Shown here: piece by piece, positions 1-7,558 of the stretch
Position numbering within the stretch: position 1 is the first letter of the stretch
How the letters are laid out: each line of letters begins with the position of its first letter
Source of the DNA: Caldilinea sp. CFX5
GTDB lineage: Bacteria > Chloroflexota > Anaerolineae > Caldilineales > Caldilineaceae
Reading direction: 5' to 3'
Assembly (NCBI GenBank): GCA_021405325.1
Contig: QWII01000140.1
Span: 30,606-52,391 of the forward strand
DNA length: 21,786 bases
Notes under the pieces: model-generated
Told to the model about the DNA's origin: nothing
Database searches by the model: none
What the model saw: the letters and a program-made list of their open reading frames with translations, nothing else
Made by a program: the position numbers and the translations under genes

Positions 1-29
1 AACTCATCCACCAGTAACAAGGCACAACG

Positions 30-1076
30 ATGAATACGATCACGATCAACGGTCGCCCCATCGGGCCAGGCCACCCTGCCTATATCATTGCCGAAATGTC
101 GGCCAACCACAACCAGGATTTTGCCCAAGCGGTCGCCATTGTCAAAGCCGCCAAGGAAGCCGGCGCTGATGCCGTCAAGCTGCAAACCTATACACCTGAC
201 ACACTGACCATCAACTGTAGCAATGACTATTTCCGCATCCAGGGGACGCTTTGGGAGGGCCGGAATTTGTATGATCTCTATGGCGAAGCCTATACGCCGT
301 GGGCGTGGCAACCCAAACTGAAAGCGGTGGCCGATGAGCTGGGGATGGATCTCTTCTCCACCCCCTTTGACGCCACGGCAGTTGACTTTCTGGAAGCGAT
401 GAAGGTGTCGGTACACAAAGTGGCTTCCTTTGAAAATGTCGATCTGCCGCTCTTGCGCCGCATCGCCGCCACCGGCAAGCCAGTTATCGTGTCCACCGGC
501 ATGGCGACGTTGGCGGAGATCGACGAAGCGGTCAACACCCTGCGCGCCGCCGGTAATCGCGAACTCGCCTTGCTCAAATGCACCAGCGCCTATCCATCAC
601 CGCCGGAAGCGATGAACCTGCGCACCATTCCGCATCTGGCCGCAGCCTTTCAGACACCGGTCGGGCTTTCGGATCATACGCTGGGTACGACCGTGCCGGT
701 AGCGGCGGTGGCGCTAGGGGCGTGCATTATTGAGAAGCACTTTACCGTTTCACGGGAAATTCCCAGCGCTGATCGCGCCTTTTCGCTGGAACCGCACGAA
801 TTTCGGGCAATGGTGGACGCCGTGCGCATGACCGAACAGGCGCTTGGCACGGTACATTACGGCGTCGATCCGGCGGAGGAAAAGAGCCGAGTCTTTCGCC
901 GGTCGCTCTTTGTGGTGCAGGATGTCAAGGCCGGCGAACCCTTCACGGCAGAGAACGTGCGGTCGATCCGGCCGGGGCATGGCTTGCATACGCGCTATCT
1001 CGATGCCATCATCGGTCGACGCGCCCGGCAAGATGTGGCGCGGGGGACGCCGTTGGATTGGGGGTATTTGGCGTAA
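30..1076 (+). CDS. pseI: Pseudaminic acid synthase (NeuB/PseI family)
   Basis: This enzyme would condense phosphoenolpyruvate with a 2,4-diacetamido-trideoxy hexose to make pseudaminic acid, a nonulosonic acid used on cell-surface glycans. The 348-aa protein has the usual PseI length. It starts with the family-typical IAEMSANHNQDF stretch (residues about 20-31) and continues with KLQTYTPDT, GTLWEGRNLYDLY, EAYTPWAWQPKL, STPFD and VIVSTGMATL of the NeuB TIM barrel. The catalytic-region motifs GLSDHT and EKHFT follow. A C-terminal SAF (antifreeze-like) domain covers roughly residues 290-348, from FRRSLFVVQDVKAGE onward. The EAYTPWAW stretch points to PseI rather than sialic acid NeuB. The ATG at 30 has only a poor ribosome site upstream, and the rest of a nonulosonate pathway is not in the window, so it may sit at the left edge of a larger locus. 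Sialate or legionaminate synthase is the alternative. Confidence 0.9.
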   Translation: MNTITINGRPIGPGHPAYIIAEMSANHNQDFAQAVAIVKAAKEAGADAVKLQTYTPDTLTINCSNDYFRIQGTLWEGRNLYDLYGEAYTPWAWQPKLKAVADELGMDLFSTPFDATAVDFLEAMKVSVHKVASFENVDLPLLRRIAATGKPVIVSTGMATLAEIDEAVNTLRAAGNRELALLKCTSAYPSPPEAMNLRTIPHLAAAFQTPVGLSDHTLGTTVPVAAVALGACIIEKHFTVSREIPSADRAFSLEPHEFRAMVDAVRMTEQALGTVHYGVDPAEEKSRVFRRSLFVVQDVKAGEPFTAENVRSIRPGHGLHTRYLDAIIGRRARQDVARGTPLDWGYLA

Positions 1077-1136
1077 CCTAACCGATTCGGTCATCGCATA
1101 CATTGTCCGATTCTGGTGGTCTTTGCCTTCTCTTTT

Positions 1137-1145
1137 TGCTATAAT
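1137..1145 (+). promoter_or_regulatory. Extended -10 promoter before broken gene
   Basis: TGCTATAAT is a perfect TGn-TATAAT extended -10 box about 35 bp upstream of the reconstructed start of the interrupted small gene. No good -35 is visible at 17 bp, which is tolerable for an extended -10 promoter. Confidence 0.55.
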
Positions 1146-1178
1146 ATGAGAAGATAGTGTTGATAGTGCAAGGGTAAA

Positions 1179-1660
1179 ACAACCATCCAAATTCATTCTG
1201 AAGTATCACTTGCTGAACTGCTAAATGGCGTTAAACAATTGGATACAGTGACATTGGAGAGCTTTGCCGATGAGGTGTTGGCGATTCGCGCCCAGCGTAG
1301 AGCGCCAAGCTTACCGCAAGCGGAGTCAGAGTTACTTATAAAGATAGGAGTTACGCAGTTGACGGGCGCTACCAGAGACCTGTCAGGTTTCGCAAACCTG
1401 ACAGGTCTTGTCCAACTGCGTAACTCCTAAAAGATTAATCAGGGACTGCCTGGGAAGTTCGCACACGGTTTGCAGAGCTAAACGAAAAACGGCGTGCAGA
1501 AACCCTAACCGAAGAAGAACACGCCGAGTTGTTACAGTTGATTGATCAAATTGAAGCGCACGACGTTGAGCGTGTGAAAAACTTGGGGAAATTAGCACAA
1601 CTTCGTAATGTGCCGGTGCGCACTCTGATGAAACAATTGGGGATACAGCGCCCGGCTTAG
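1179..1660 (+). pseudogene. Small antitoxin-like gene, interrupted and frameshifted
   Basis: Two reading-frame pieces join into one familiar small protein of a Chloroflexota/cyanobacterial family whose role is not established (often next to PIN or RelE-type toxins). The first piece reads ...AELLNGVKQLDTVTLES then FADEVLAIRAQRRAPSLPQA, ending LLIKI at 1345. The second piece resumes after the inserted palindromic element as INQGLPG and, after a one-base slip, EVRTRFAELNEKRRAETL, EEEHAELLQLIDQIEAH and LMKQLGIQRPA, ending at TAG 1658-1660. The slip is best explained by loss of one G from the run at 1452-1454. No ATG is found at the expected start (codon ACA at 1179), and the first usable in-frame start is TTG at 1239. 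The gene is therefore hit at least twice and is very probably dead. The family assignment is from memory of similar sequences. Confidence 0.75.
1346..1428 (+). mobile_element. 83-bp palindromic MITE/REP-like insertion
   Basis: Outer terminal inverted repeats of 16 bp (AGGAGTTACGCAGTTG at 1346-1361 and its complement at 1413-1428) enclose an inner near-perfect palindrome. The inner left arm is 1376-1390, the loop CGC 1391-1393 and the right arm 1394-1408, built on AGACCTGTCAGGTTT. The hexamer AAAGAT occurs directly before (1340-1345) and just after (1430-1435) the element, which fits a target-site duplication. Removing the element plus one copy restores the reading frame LIKINQGLP of the host gene. 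It encodes nothing and would have to be mobilised in trans. Confidence 0.8.
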
Positions 1661-1701
1661 CCATTGTTGATGACGGCGCAGTTGCAGGTAAAATAGTCTA
1701 A

Positions 1702-1818
1702 AAGTCGCGTGGTCGCGTAGTCGCTTAGTCTGGTCGCCTTGTGATTACACGGCTATTTACTGGTCAGACCACCTGGACGAAAGCCGACGGACTACGCGAC
1801 CAAACGACCACGCGACTT
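1702..1818 (+). repeat. Imperfect inverted repeat with tandem 8-mers
   Basis: AAGTCGCGTGGTCG (1702-1715) is repeated inverted at 1805-1818, and GTCGCGTAGTC (1712-1722) is inverted at 1790-1800. The two pairs differ only by about 4 extra bases on the right side. The left arm is itself a degenerate 8-bp tandem (GTCGCGTG, GTCGCGTA, GTCGCTTA, GTC at 1704-1730). It fills most of the gap before the MFS gene at 1833. It could be a dispersed intergenic repeat or a leader hairpin. Confidence 0.6.
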
Positions 1819-1832
1819 AGGACACTACCACC

Positions 1833-3035
1833 ATGACCACAACCAGCCCAGCCATCGACACCGCAACTGCCGTACCGCAAGCCAACCCCCAGCGCGACTA
1901 CACCATCGCCTGGGTGGCGACCTTTCTCTTTTTCATCGCCTTTTATGCGCTCATCGTCCCCCTCCCTCGCTACTTAACCGGCATCGGCCTGCCCGACTGG
2001 GAGGTGGGGCTGGTGTTGGGGGCGACGGCCATTGCGTCGCTGCTCATGCGGCCCATCTCTGGCGTGTTGACGGACCGCTTCGGGCATAAACGGATGATGT
2101 TGCTTGGGGCAACTTCATTAACCATCGGGGCAGTTGGTGTTGTGTTGACCACACAGGTAGCAATTCTGTTCACCCTGCGTATTTTGCAGTCGCTGGGGTA
2201 TGTCATCTTTACCACCGCCGGCAATGCCCTGGTCGGTCAATTAGCCACACCAGAGGAACGGAGCAAAAAGATCGCCTACTTTGGTCTGGCCGCCAACTTC
2301 GCCATGACAATGACGCCCGGCGCGACTGACCTGTTGCTGCCACTCATTGGCTTAACCACCGCCTTCTGGCTCTCTGGTGGCATTGCTGCCAGTGCCGGCA
2401 TGATGACGCGTGCGTTGCAATATCAAGCGCCAGCCGTCAACGATACGCAATCGTTGGCCTTAACGCAGTTATGGCGGTTTCCGCGCCAGCTTTGGCTGGC
2501 GATGTTTGTCTCAGCGCTCTTTGGGGCGGGGTTCGGCGCGTATTTTCAATACTTTGCGGTGCTGCTCGAACGGCGCACCATTCCCTCGGCGGCGGTCTTT
2601 GCCACTTACGGCATCAGCATCATTGTCACCCGTCTGCTCTTTGGTCGGTATCTGGATCGGATTGGATTTGGTCGAGTGCTGGCCATCGCTGCGTTGATCA
2701 TGACTGCCGGGTTGGTGATTGCAGCCTATGGCTATTCACTGCCTATGTTGATTGCAGCGGCAGCGCTGATTGCGGCGGGCGGCGGTTTCTTTCACCCTAT
2801 GCTGATTGCCCATCATGTCACCCTCCTGCCCCAGCGTTCCGGCTGGGCAGTGGCCTGCTTCTACTTCGGCTTTGACCTGGGCATTGGCGGCGGCGCGTGG
2901 CTGCTGGGCGCCGCGCTCGACCTGGGTGGGTTGGAGGCGCTCTATTTGACGGCGGCGTTGCTGACCCTTGCCACCCTGCTCTTGATTCCGGCGCTGGCGC
3001 GCCAACGGAGAGCCGCACTTGGAGAAAATAATTGA
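1833..3035 (+). CDS. MFS transporter (drug/sugar efflux-like)
   Basis: This is a 400-aa, 12-TM-type major facilitator protein of the inner membrane, probably an exporter driven by the proton gradient. A 25-residue polar N-terminus precedes the first membrane helix (WVATFLFFIAFYALIVPLP). The loop between helices 2 and 3 carries the MFS motif A variant GVLTDRFGHKRMM. Further hydrophobic segments include IAALIMTAGLVIAAY and LYLTAALLTLATLLLI near the C-terminus. The substrate cannot be read from sequence. ATG 1833 has no clear ribosome site (ACACTACCACC upstream). The gene overlaps the following small gene by one base (TGATG), so the two are likely translated together. It is flanked on the left by an unusual repeat. 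Confidence 0.88.
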   Translation: MTTTSPAIDTATAVPQANPQRDYTIAWVATFLFFIAFYALIVPLPRYLTGIGLPDWEVGLVLGATAIASLLMRPISGVLTDRFGHKRMMLLGATSLTIGAVGVVLTTQVAILFTLRILQSLGYVIFTTAGNALVGQLATPEERSKKIAYFGLAANFAMTMTPGATDLLLPLIGLTTAFWLSGGIAASAGMMTRALQYQAPAVNDTQSLALTQLWRFPRQLWLAMFVSALFGAGFGAYFQYFAVLLERRTIPSAAVFATYGISIIVTRLLFGRYLDRIGFGRVLAIAALIMTAGLVIAAYGYSLPMLIAAAALIAAGGGFFHPMLIAHHVTLLPQRSGWAVACFYFGFDLGIGGGAWLLGAALDLGGLEALYLTAALLTLATLLLIPALARQRRAALGENN

Positions 3036-3307
3036 TGAACATCCCTGTTGCGCACATTGATGACCCGGATGCAATCAACGCACTGCTCACTGCGTTGCGC
3101 ACCCTGCATGGCCCAGCCTATGAATTTGCCGTTGGTCGCTGGGCTGGCGCGGTACGCCTGGTAGCGCCACCGGGGCGCACCGTCTACCGCTTTTTGATCC
3201 AAACAACGGCGGCAACAGTGCAACTTCAGCTAGGCGATCTTGTGCGGGGGCCGACCCCGGATGGTCCCTACCGCGCCCTCGACGAAGCGCTGGCGGAAGT
3301 GTTTTGA
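3035..3307 (+). CDS. Small hypothetical protein coupled to MFS gene
   Basis: This 90-aa protein begins MNIPVAHIDDPDAINALLTA and ends YRALDEALAEVF. It has no signal peptide or membrane segment. Mixed alpha/beta character is suggested by the alternating hydrophobic strand VRLVAPPGRTVYRFLIQ and flanking helices. I do not recognise the family. The ATG shares its A with the stop TGA of the MFS gene, a classic termination-reinitiation arrangement. A TTG three bases earlier is possible but less likely. The tight coupling suggests it works with or is regulated with the transporter, but its function is unknown. Confidence 0.6.
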   Translation: MNIPVAHIDDPDAINALLTALRTLHGPAYEFAVGRWAGAVRLVAPPGRTVYRFLIQTTAATVQLQLGDLVRGPTPDGPYRALDEALAEVF

Positions 3308-3324
3308 TCTCAGTATACCTATCC

Positions 3325-3573
3325 ATGCGGCTTAAAGTTCCCCATTTCCAGCAGGAATATCCCTTGCACGATTGGCCTGTCATCGTCTTTGTGTACGCGG
3401 CGGATTTGCACCATGGCGGCAGTGGCTTGCAGGCAATTGTTCTCGTGGAGATGGGTGATCATAAGGCAATTGCGCTCGACCCAATGGCCAAGCGAGCAAC
3501 GCAGATTGACATACGAGCATTTGAGACCATGTGGACGAATTTTGGCAACCAAGGCATGGTCATTTGGCCGTAA
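3325..3573 (+). pseudogene. C39-like peptidase relic lacking catalytic centre
   Basis: The open frame (82 aa from ATG 3325, or 89 aa from TTG 3304) starts RLKVPHFQQEYP, the usual beginning of papain-like/C39-like peptidase domains. It then jumps directly to the second half of the fold: PVIVFVYAADLHHGG, QAIVLVEMGDHKAIALDPM and a terminal WTNFGNQGMVIWP. Members of this family are normally about 150-200 aa, with a CGPAA-type cysteine motif right after the first strand and a histidine before the VVVVG strand. Here the cysteine segment is missing and the histidine position reads Q (LQAIV). I infer an in-frame internal deletion giving a catalytically dead remnant. A genuine small non-peptidase paralogue is the alternative. 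Confidence 0.55.
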
Positions 3574-3595
3574 GTGAAATGGTATGAAAAAACGT

Positions 3596-6235
3596 TCAAT
3601 TCGTCCGCAGTGTAGCAAAGATGGCTTCGAGTGACATCTGCTGCCCGGCGGCGAAGGCGTCGGCAAAGGCCGCCGGGGCCAGCGCGGCACGAATTGTCGT
3701 GGCGCAGGCGTCGATCAGCGGTCGCATGGGGGTTTTGTCGGCGTAGCCAATCCGGGTGGCAATCTGCTCCGCCAGACCCAAACGGGTGGCCGCCAGCAAA
3801 TAATGCGCTTGTTGCGCCGCCAGCCGGGCCGCCACAAAGAGAAAATCGGCAAATTCAATGGTGAACCAGCGCAAGCCGGCTTGATGGTTGATGCTCGCAG
3901 TCAGGTGGGTCTGCGCCAGCGTGAGATTGCCTTCGGCGAGAGCGATCTCGGCGACATAGCCATGAACACGCGCCACATATTCGTCGTTGCCCACGCCCTG
4001 GCAATGGCGCAAAGCATCATAGAGATAGTGATAGGCATCGGTGCTATTGCCGCTATGAAAGGTCGCCATGGCCAGGCGGGGCAGCCAATCACAAAGCCCC
4101 ATGCGATTATGAACGGCGGCAGCAAGATCGACCGCCTCTTGAAAGAAGTGGCGCGCTGGCGCAAGCGCGCGGCGGATGAGCGCCAGACGACCCAGGTTAC
4201 CAAGGGCATAGACGATGAAATCGCGATTCCCCAACGCATGAAAGAGCCGCAAACTGGCCTGTGACAGGCTTGCCGCCTTTTCATAGTCACCGACTTCATC
4301 AGTCAGCCGAATGGCATGGCGCGCCAACGTCATCGCCTGTAAATTGGCTACGTCCGCATAGAAACCGAAGTTGCTACCAAGCTCGTGCGCACCCTTCGGC
4401 TCGGCCAGGAGGGCAAAACAGGTGTCAAAGGCGGCAATGGCTTGATCGGCATCGGCGGCGACGTTGGCATAAAAGTACCAGGCCGCCGCCCGCAGGAGCT
4501 GCGAAGAAGAGCTTTCGCGCAACGCCGTGAGTTCGTGTTGATATTGTTCAATGGCGGGGAAATTGCCGAGACCACGCCAGCAACGGTAGAGCGTCACGAG
4601 CAGCGCAAAACGCAGATTGGCTTCAAAGTGGTGACGATGGGGCAGCAATTGTTCCAACCAATAGGCCCCTTCGTGCCACCGCGCGCCCATGTGCCAGCCA
4701 TGATTCTGGGCGAGGCCCAGCCAGGCGGCGTCGACAAAATGACCGCTGTCAAGCGCCCACTGCCAGGCCGCCGTTAGGTTATCGTACTCAAGATGCAGAC
4801 GCGCTGCCCATTGGAGACAATCGCTCCTGCGCAGATGGTCATCCACGGCACGGGCAAATTGCAGATAGGTGTGAAAATGGCGCTGTCGCATCAATTCGCT
4901 CTCGGCGTTGCGCGTCAGTTGTTCCAGGGCGAATTGACGCAGCGTTTCCAGCAGATAATAGCGTTGTTCGCCGGTGGGCAACGCTTCGCTGTGGATCATG
5001 CTTTTGCCAAGCAACGAGCGCAGCACCGAAATGAGCGAGTGCTGGTGCAGATGCGCTTGCCAACGGCTCACCTGTTCGATGGCGCTCAAATCAAAGCCGC
5101 CGGCAAAGACGCCCATCGTGCGAAAGAGGGCGCGTTCGACCGCGTCGAGCAGATGGTAGCTGCGCTGAATCGTCGTGTACAGCGTGCGCTGGGGCGGGGG
5201 CAGGTCGTGGGGGCCATCCACGAGTAAGGCCAGCGGACGCGTTTGCACTTCTTGATGGATTTGTTCAAGCGAGAGCAGATCGCTCTGCGCCGCACACAGT
5301 TCAAGCGCCAGCGGCAGGCGATCCAGCCGTTGGCAAATCAGTTCAATCGTTCCAAGATTGTGCGCCGCAAGGCTGAAGTTTCCCCCAACCGCCTGCGCAC
5401 GCTGGCAGAAGAGTTCTACCGCGGCTTCAAGTTCCAGTGGCAGCACCTTGTGGCGTTGCTCGGCGCGCAGATGGAGCCGTTCACGGCTTGTGGCAAGAAT
5501 ATGCAGTTGCGGACACTCGGCAAGTAACTCCGCAATGAAAGAGGCTGCACCCGTGATCTGCTCTAAATTATCCAAAACCAACAACATAGCGCGGCGACGC
5601 AAGGATTCGATCAACCGGGTTTTGGGCGGTTTGGCGCTAAAATTCTCTTTGGCGATGACAGCGAGAATGGCATCAGCCATCAACGCGGCCTCGCTGACCG
5701 CAGCCAGGGCGACAAAGAACACACCATCGGGATAGGAAGGCTGTAAGATGTGCGCCACGGCCAACGCCAACGAGGTTTTCCCTACGCCCGGCGGGCCAAT
5801 CAGCGTCAACAGCCGTCCCTGGTGACCCTGTAAACGATGGCAGATCTGGTTGATTTCAGCCTGACGACCGATGATTTGGGTTGGTGGATGGCGGAGGAAG
5901 GGGCGCGCATCGGGGCGGGCCGTGGCGGTAGGGTGGCTGGTGTGACGGTGCGTGATCTGCGCGGGCGTGCTTTCCCCCCGTGCGGCGGCCGCCTGTTCGA
6001 TCAGGCAGGCAGTCAAGGCATCATCGTCCTGTAAGCCGAGGGCCGGCACAAAGCGCTCGGCAATGGCCTGTAAATTGGGCAGCCGCTGATTCTGTTCCAA
6101 CTGTCCGATGAGGGAGAGGCTGTACCCCACGGCCGCGGCCAGATCACTTTGCGTCATCCCTGCGCGTTTCCGCAGTTGTTTGAGCAAAGCGCCAAAGGAA
6201 ACCGCTGTCGGGAAAGGTCTCGCAACACTTGGCAT
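3596..6235 (-). CDS. XRE-HTH / NB-ARC ATPase / TPR regulator
   Basis: This 879-aa cytoplasmic STAND-type signal-transduction ATPase is of the form common in Chloroflexota. Residues about 14-70 form an XRE (Cro/CI) helix-turn-helix (LLKQLRKRAGMTQSDLAAA, then GYSLSLIGQLEQNQRLP). The nucleotide-binding domain has a Walker A GPPGVGKT at 147-154, a Walker B strand LLVLDN with D222 and a sensor strand LHILATSRERLHL. A winged-helix region follows (FRTMGVFAGGFDLSAIEQVS), then LLETLRQFALEQL. From about residue 480 to the end, helical TPR-like repeats are rich in alanine and leucine, ending AAFADAFAAGQQMSLEAIF. Such proteins usually bind DNA on ligand or partner sensing. It is divergent from sulfotransferase 1 across a 240-bp gap and convergent with the peptidase relic, so it may control the sulfotransferase side. 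Its start has only a weak ribosome site (AAGG). Confidence 0.88.
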   Translation of the reverse strand: MPSVARPFPTAVSFGALLKQLRKRAGMTQSDLAAAVGYSLSLIGQLEQNQRLPNLQAIAERFVPALGLQDDDALTACLIEQAAAARGESTPAQITHRHTSHPTATARPDARPFLRHPPTQIIGRQAEINQICHRLQGHQGRLLTLIGPPGVGKTSLALAVAHILQPSYPDGVFFVALAAVSEAALMADAILAVIAKENFSAKPPKTRLIESLRRRAMLLVLDNLEQITGAASFIAELLAECPQLHILATSRERLHLRAEQRHKVLPLELEAAVELFCQRAQAVGGNFSLAAHNLGTIELICQRLDRLPLALELCAAQSDLLSLEQIHQEVQTRPLALLVDGPHDLPPPQRTLYTTIQRSYHLLDAVERALFRTMGVFAGGFDLSAIEQVSRWQAHLHQHSLISVLRSLLGKSMIHSEALPTGEQRYYLLETLRQFALEQLTRNAESELMRQRHFHTYLQFARAVDDHLRRSDCLQWAARLHLEYDNLTAAWQWALDSGHFVDAAWLGLAQNHGWHMGARWHEGAYWLEQLLPHRHHFEANLRFALLVTLYRCWRGLGNFPAIEQYQHELTALRESSSSQLLRAAAWYFYANVAADADQAIAAFDTCFALLAEPKGAHELGSNFGFYADVANLQAMTLARHAIRLTDEVGDYEKAASLSQASLRLFHALGNRDFIVYALGNLGRLALIRRALAPARHFFQEAVDLAAAVHNRMGLCDWLPRLAMATFHSGNSTDAYHYLYDALRHCQGVGNDEYVARVHGYVAEIALAEGNLTLAQTHLTASINHQAGLRWFTIEFADFLFVAARLAAQQAHYLLAATRLGLAEQIATRIGYADKTPMRPLIDACATTIRAALAPAAFADAFAAGQQMSLEAIFATLRTN

Positions 6236-6248
6236 TGTCGGGCAAACC

Positions 6249-6329
6249 TTGTGAGAATTTTATGAAAGCTTCTGTGTGAGTTTTTGTGTGAGTTGGGCGC
6301 TTGTTTCCAAGCATAGCATGTGCTTAACT
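6249..6329 (+). promoter_or_regulatory. Candidate promoter and repeats before sulfotransferase 1
   Basis: TTGTTT (6301-6306) and TTAACT (6324-6329, preceded by TGC as an extended -10) are separated by exactly 17 bp. Upstream lie three GTGAG copies (6251, 6276, 6288), the last two inside identical octamers TGTGTGAG 12 bp apart. The layout loosely resembles the promoter elements at 7431, 13057 and 21593, but sequence identity is low, so common regulation is only a possibility. Confidence 0.35.
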
Positions 6330-6374
6330 GGTAGTCAAGCCGAAAATGGCGCAAACCAGGGCGTAACTACTCAG

Positions 6375-6437
6375 TCCGCTCTTAGCCAGTCCGTGACTGG
6401 CGTCTCCATCGCCAGTCACGGACTGGCTAAGAGCGGA
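6375..6437 (+). repeat. Perfect 28-bp hairpin in sulfotransferase 1 leader
   Basis: The arms 6375-6402 and 6410-6437 are exactly complementary, with a 7-nt loop TCTCCAT. Four more outer pairs (CTAC 6367-6370 with GTAG 6438-6441) extend it across a 4-nt bulge. Each arm contains its own small palindrome (CCAGTC-cgt-GACTGG), so alternative folds exist. No T-run follows, which argues against a simple terminator. It lies between the candidate promoter and the ATG at 6476. Confidence 0.85.
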
Positions 6438-6475
6438 GTAGGTACACTAGGACAATCAAAGTTTGGAGGAGATGT

Positions 6476-7414
6476 ATGAACGAACAGCTTCCCCAGGTGA
6501 TCCACACCTACCAAAATCACACATTGGACAGCACCCGTTGGCAGCACTACCGACCGCGGCCCGATGATATCGTGGTCGCCACCGCCTACAAAGCAGGCAC
6601 AACCTGGATGCAAGAGCTTGTGCGCCAGTTGATCTTGATAAACCAGGCTGCACCCACGACGGAACCGATGGAACTGGGCGCGGTTTCCTACTGGCTTGAG
6701 AGTCGTTTTGCCCCGATCGCCGACGTGATTGCGCAACTGGAAGCGCAGCAACATCGCCGGTTTGTCAAGACCCATCTGGCGCTTGACGGCCTGCCCTTTT
6801 ATCCACAGGTCAACTACATTGTCGTTGGGCGCGATGCGCGGGATGTCGCCATGTCCATGTGGAATCATCATGCGAACTACACCAAGGGGGCCTTGGAATT
6901 TATGCAAAACTTCCCAGGCCGCGTTGGCGATGCGCTGCCCCCAGCTACCAATCTTCACGAGTTTTGGCGTGATTGGATTCAGCGTGGCTGGTTTGCGTGG
7001 GAAAGCGAAGGCTATCCTTATTGGGGGAATATGCACCACACCCAAACCTGGTGGGCCTATCGTCATCTGCCCAATATCCACTTTGTCCACTATCACGATC
7101 TCAAGACCAATCTGGTCGGCGAATTGCACCGGCTAGCTGATTTTCTGGGGCTGCCCCTGCCCGCAGCCGCTTTGCCTGATATTCTACACAGCACCACATT
7201 GGAAGCAATGCGCACGCGTGCCGAACGCTTAAACCCCGGTATGATCGACTTTTGGCAAGAGGGCGCCAAAACCTTCTTTTACAAAGGCACCAATGGGCGC
7301 TGGCAGGATGTCCTCTCGCCTGAGGAACTGGCGCTCTATGAAGAAAAGGCGGCTCAAGTGTTGACGCCCGATTGCCGGGCATGGCTGGAGCAGGGGCGGG
7401 CGGCGCTCAAGTAG
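6476..7414 (+). CDS. PAPS-dependent sulfotransferase 1
   Basis: This 312-aa cytosolic-type sulfotransferase (Sulfotransfer_1 family) would transfer a sulfuryl group from PAPS to a hydroxyl or amine acceptor that is unknown here. The 5'-phosphosulfate loop is YKAGTTWMQ (K39-W44). The conserved catalytic-region histidine is in FVKTHLALDG. The 3'-phosphate-binding segment is YIVVGRDARDVAMSMWNHH. The C-terminal PAPS-binding loop is FYKGTNGRWQDVLSPEE. Length and motif order are complete. ATG 6476 is preceded by GGAGGA at good distance. It is a close paralogue of the gene at 19623 and of the remnant ending at 21580. Downstream lies a promoter element for the FkbM gene. Acceptors in this family range from lipids and glycans to small natural products. 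Confidence 0.9.
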   Translation: MNEQLPQVIHTYQNHTLDSTRWQHYRPRPDDIVVATAYKAGTTWMQELVRQLILINQAAPTTEPMELGAVSYWLESRFAPIADVIAQLEAQQHRRFVKTHLALDGLPFYPQVNYIVVGRDARDVAMSMWNHHANYTKGALEFMQNFPGRVGDALPPATNLHEFWRDWIQRGWFAWESEGYPYWGNMHHTQTWWAYRHLPNIHFVHYHDLKTNLVGELHRLADFLGLPLPAAALPDILHSTTLEAMRTRAERLNPGMIDFWQEGAKTFFYKGTNGRWQDVLSPEELALYEEKAAQVLTPDCRAWLEQGRAALK

Positions 7415-7430
7415 CATTGGTTCAGTCAAT

Positions 7431-7485
7431 TTGTGGAATTTTTGTGTAAAAATCGCTTGCATTGGGGCGGAGCAACTGCTAGCAT
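7431..7485 (+). promoter_or_regulatory. Promoter element copy A (before FkbM)
   Basis: Direct repeats TTGTGGAA (7431-7438) and TTGTGTAA (7442-7449) are 11 bp apart. They are followed by -35 TTGCAT (7457-7462), a 17-bp spacer and an extended -10 TGC-TAGCAT (TAGCAT at 7480-7485). The first 36 bp are nearly identical in copies B (13067) and C (21593). The predicted 5' leader to ATG 7559 is about 65 nt. Confidence 0.75.
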
Positions 7486-7558
7486 TGCGTACTGTCCCCA
7501 CGCGATAGCCAAACAGGGGGAATTGTACAGATAATCGACAAGGATACAAGAACCAATT

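Noticed and set aside
1376..1408. Rho-independent terminator
   Set aside because: The palindrome is inside terminal inverted repeats with flanking duplications in the middle of a reading frame, and no T-run follows.
3803..5227. Several plus-strand open frames of 70-150 codons inside the large minus-strand regulator
   Set aside because: They lie opposite a well-supported 879-aa gene with clear motifs, lack ribosome sites and show no recognisable domains. They are shadows of high-G+C coding sequence.
3596..6235. Antiphage NLR (Avs or bNACHT-like) defence protein
   Set aside because: The N-terminus is an XRE DNA-binding domain without an effector nuclease, protease or TIR domain. The plan fits transcription regulators better, although the TA pairs nearby made it worth considering.
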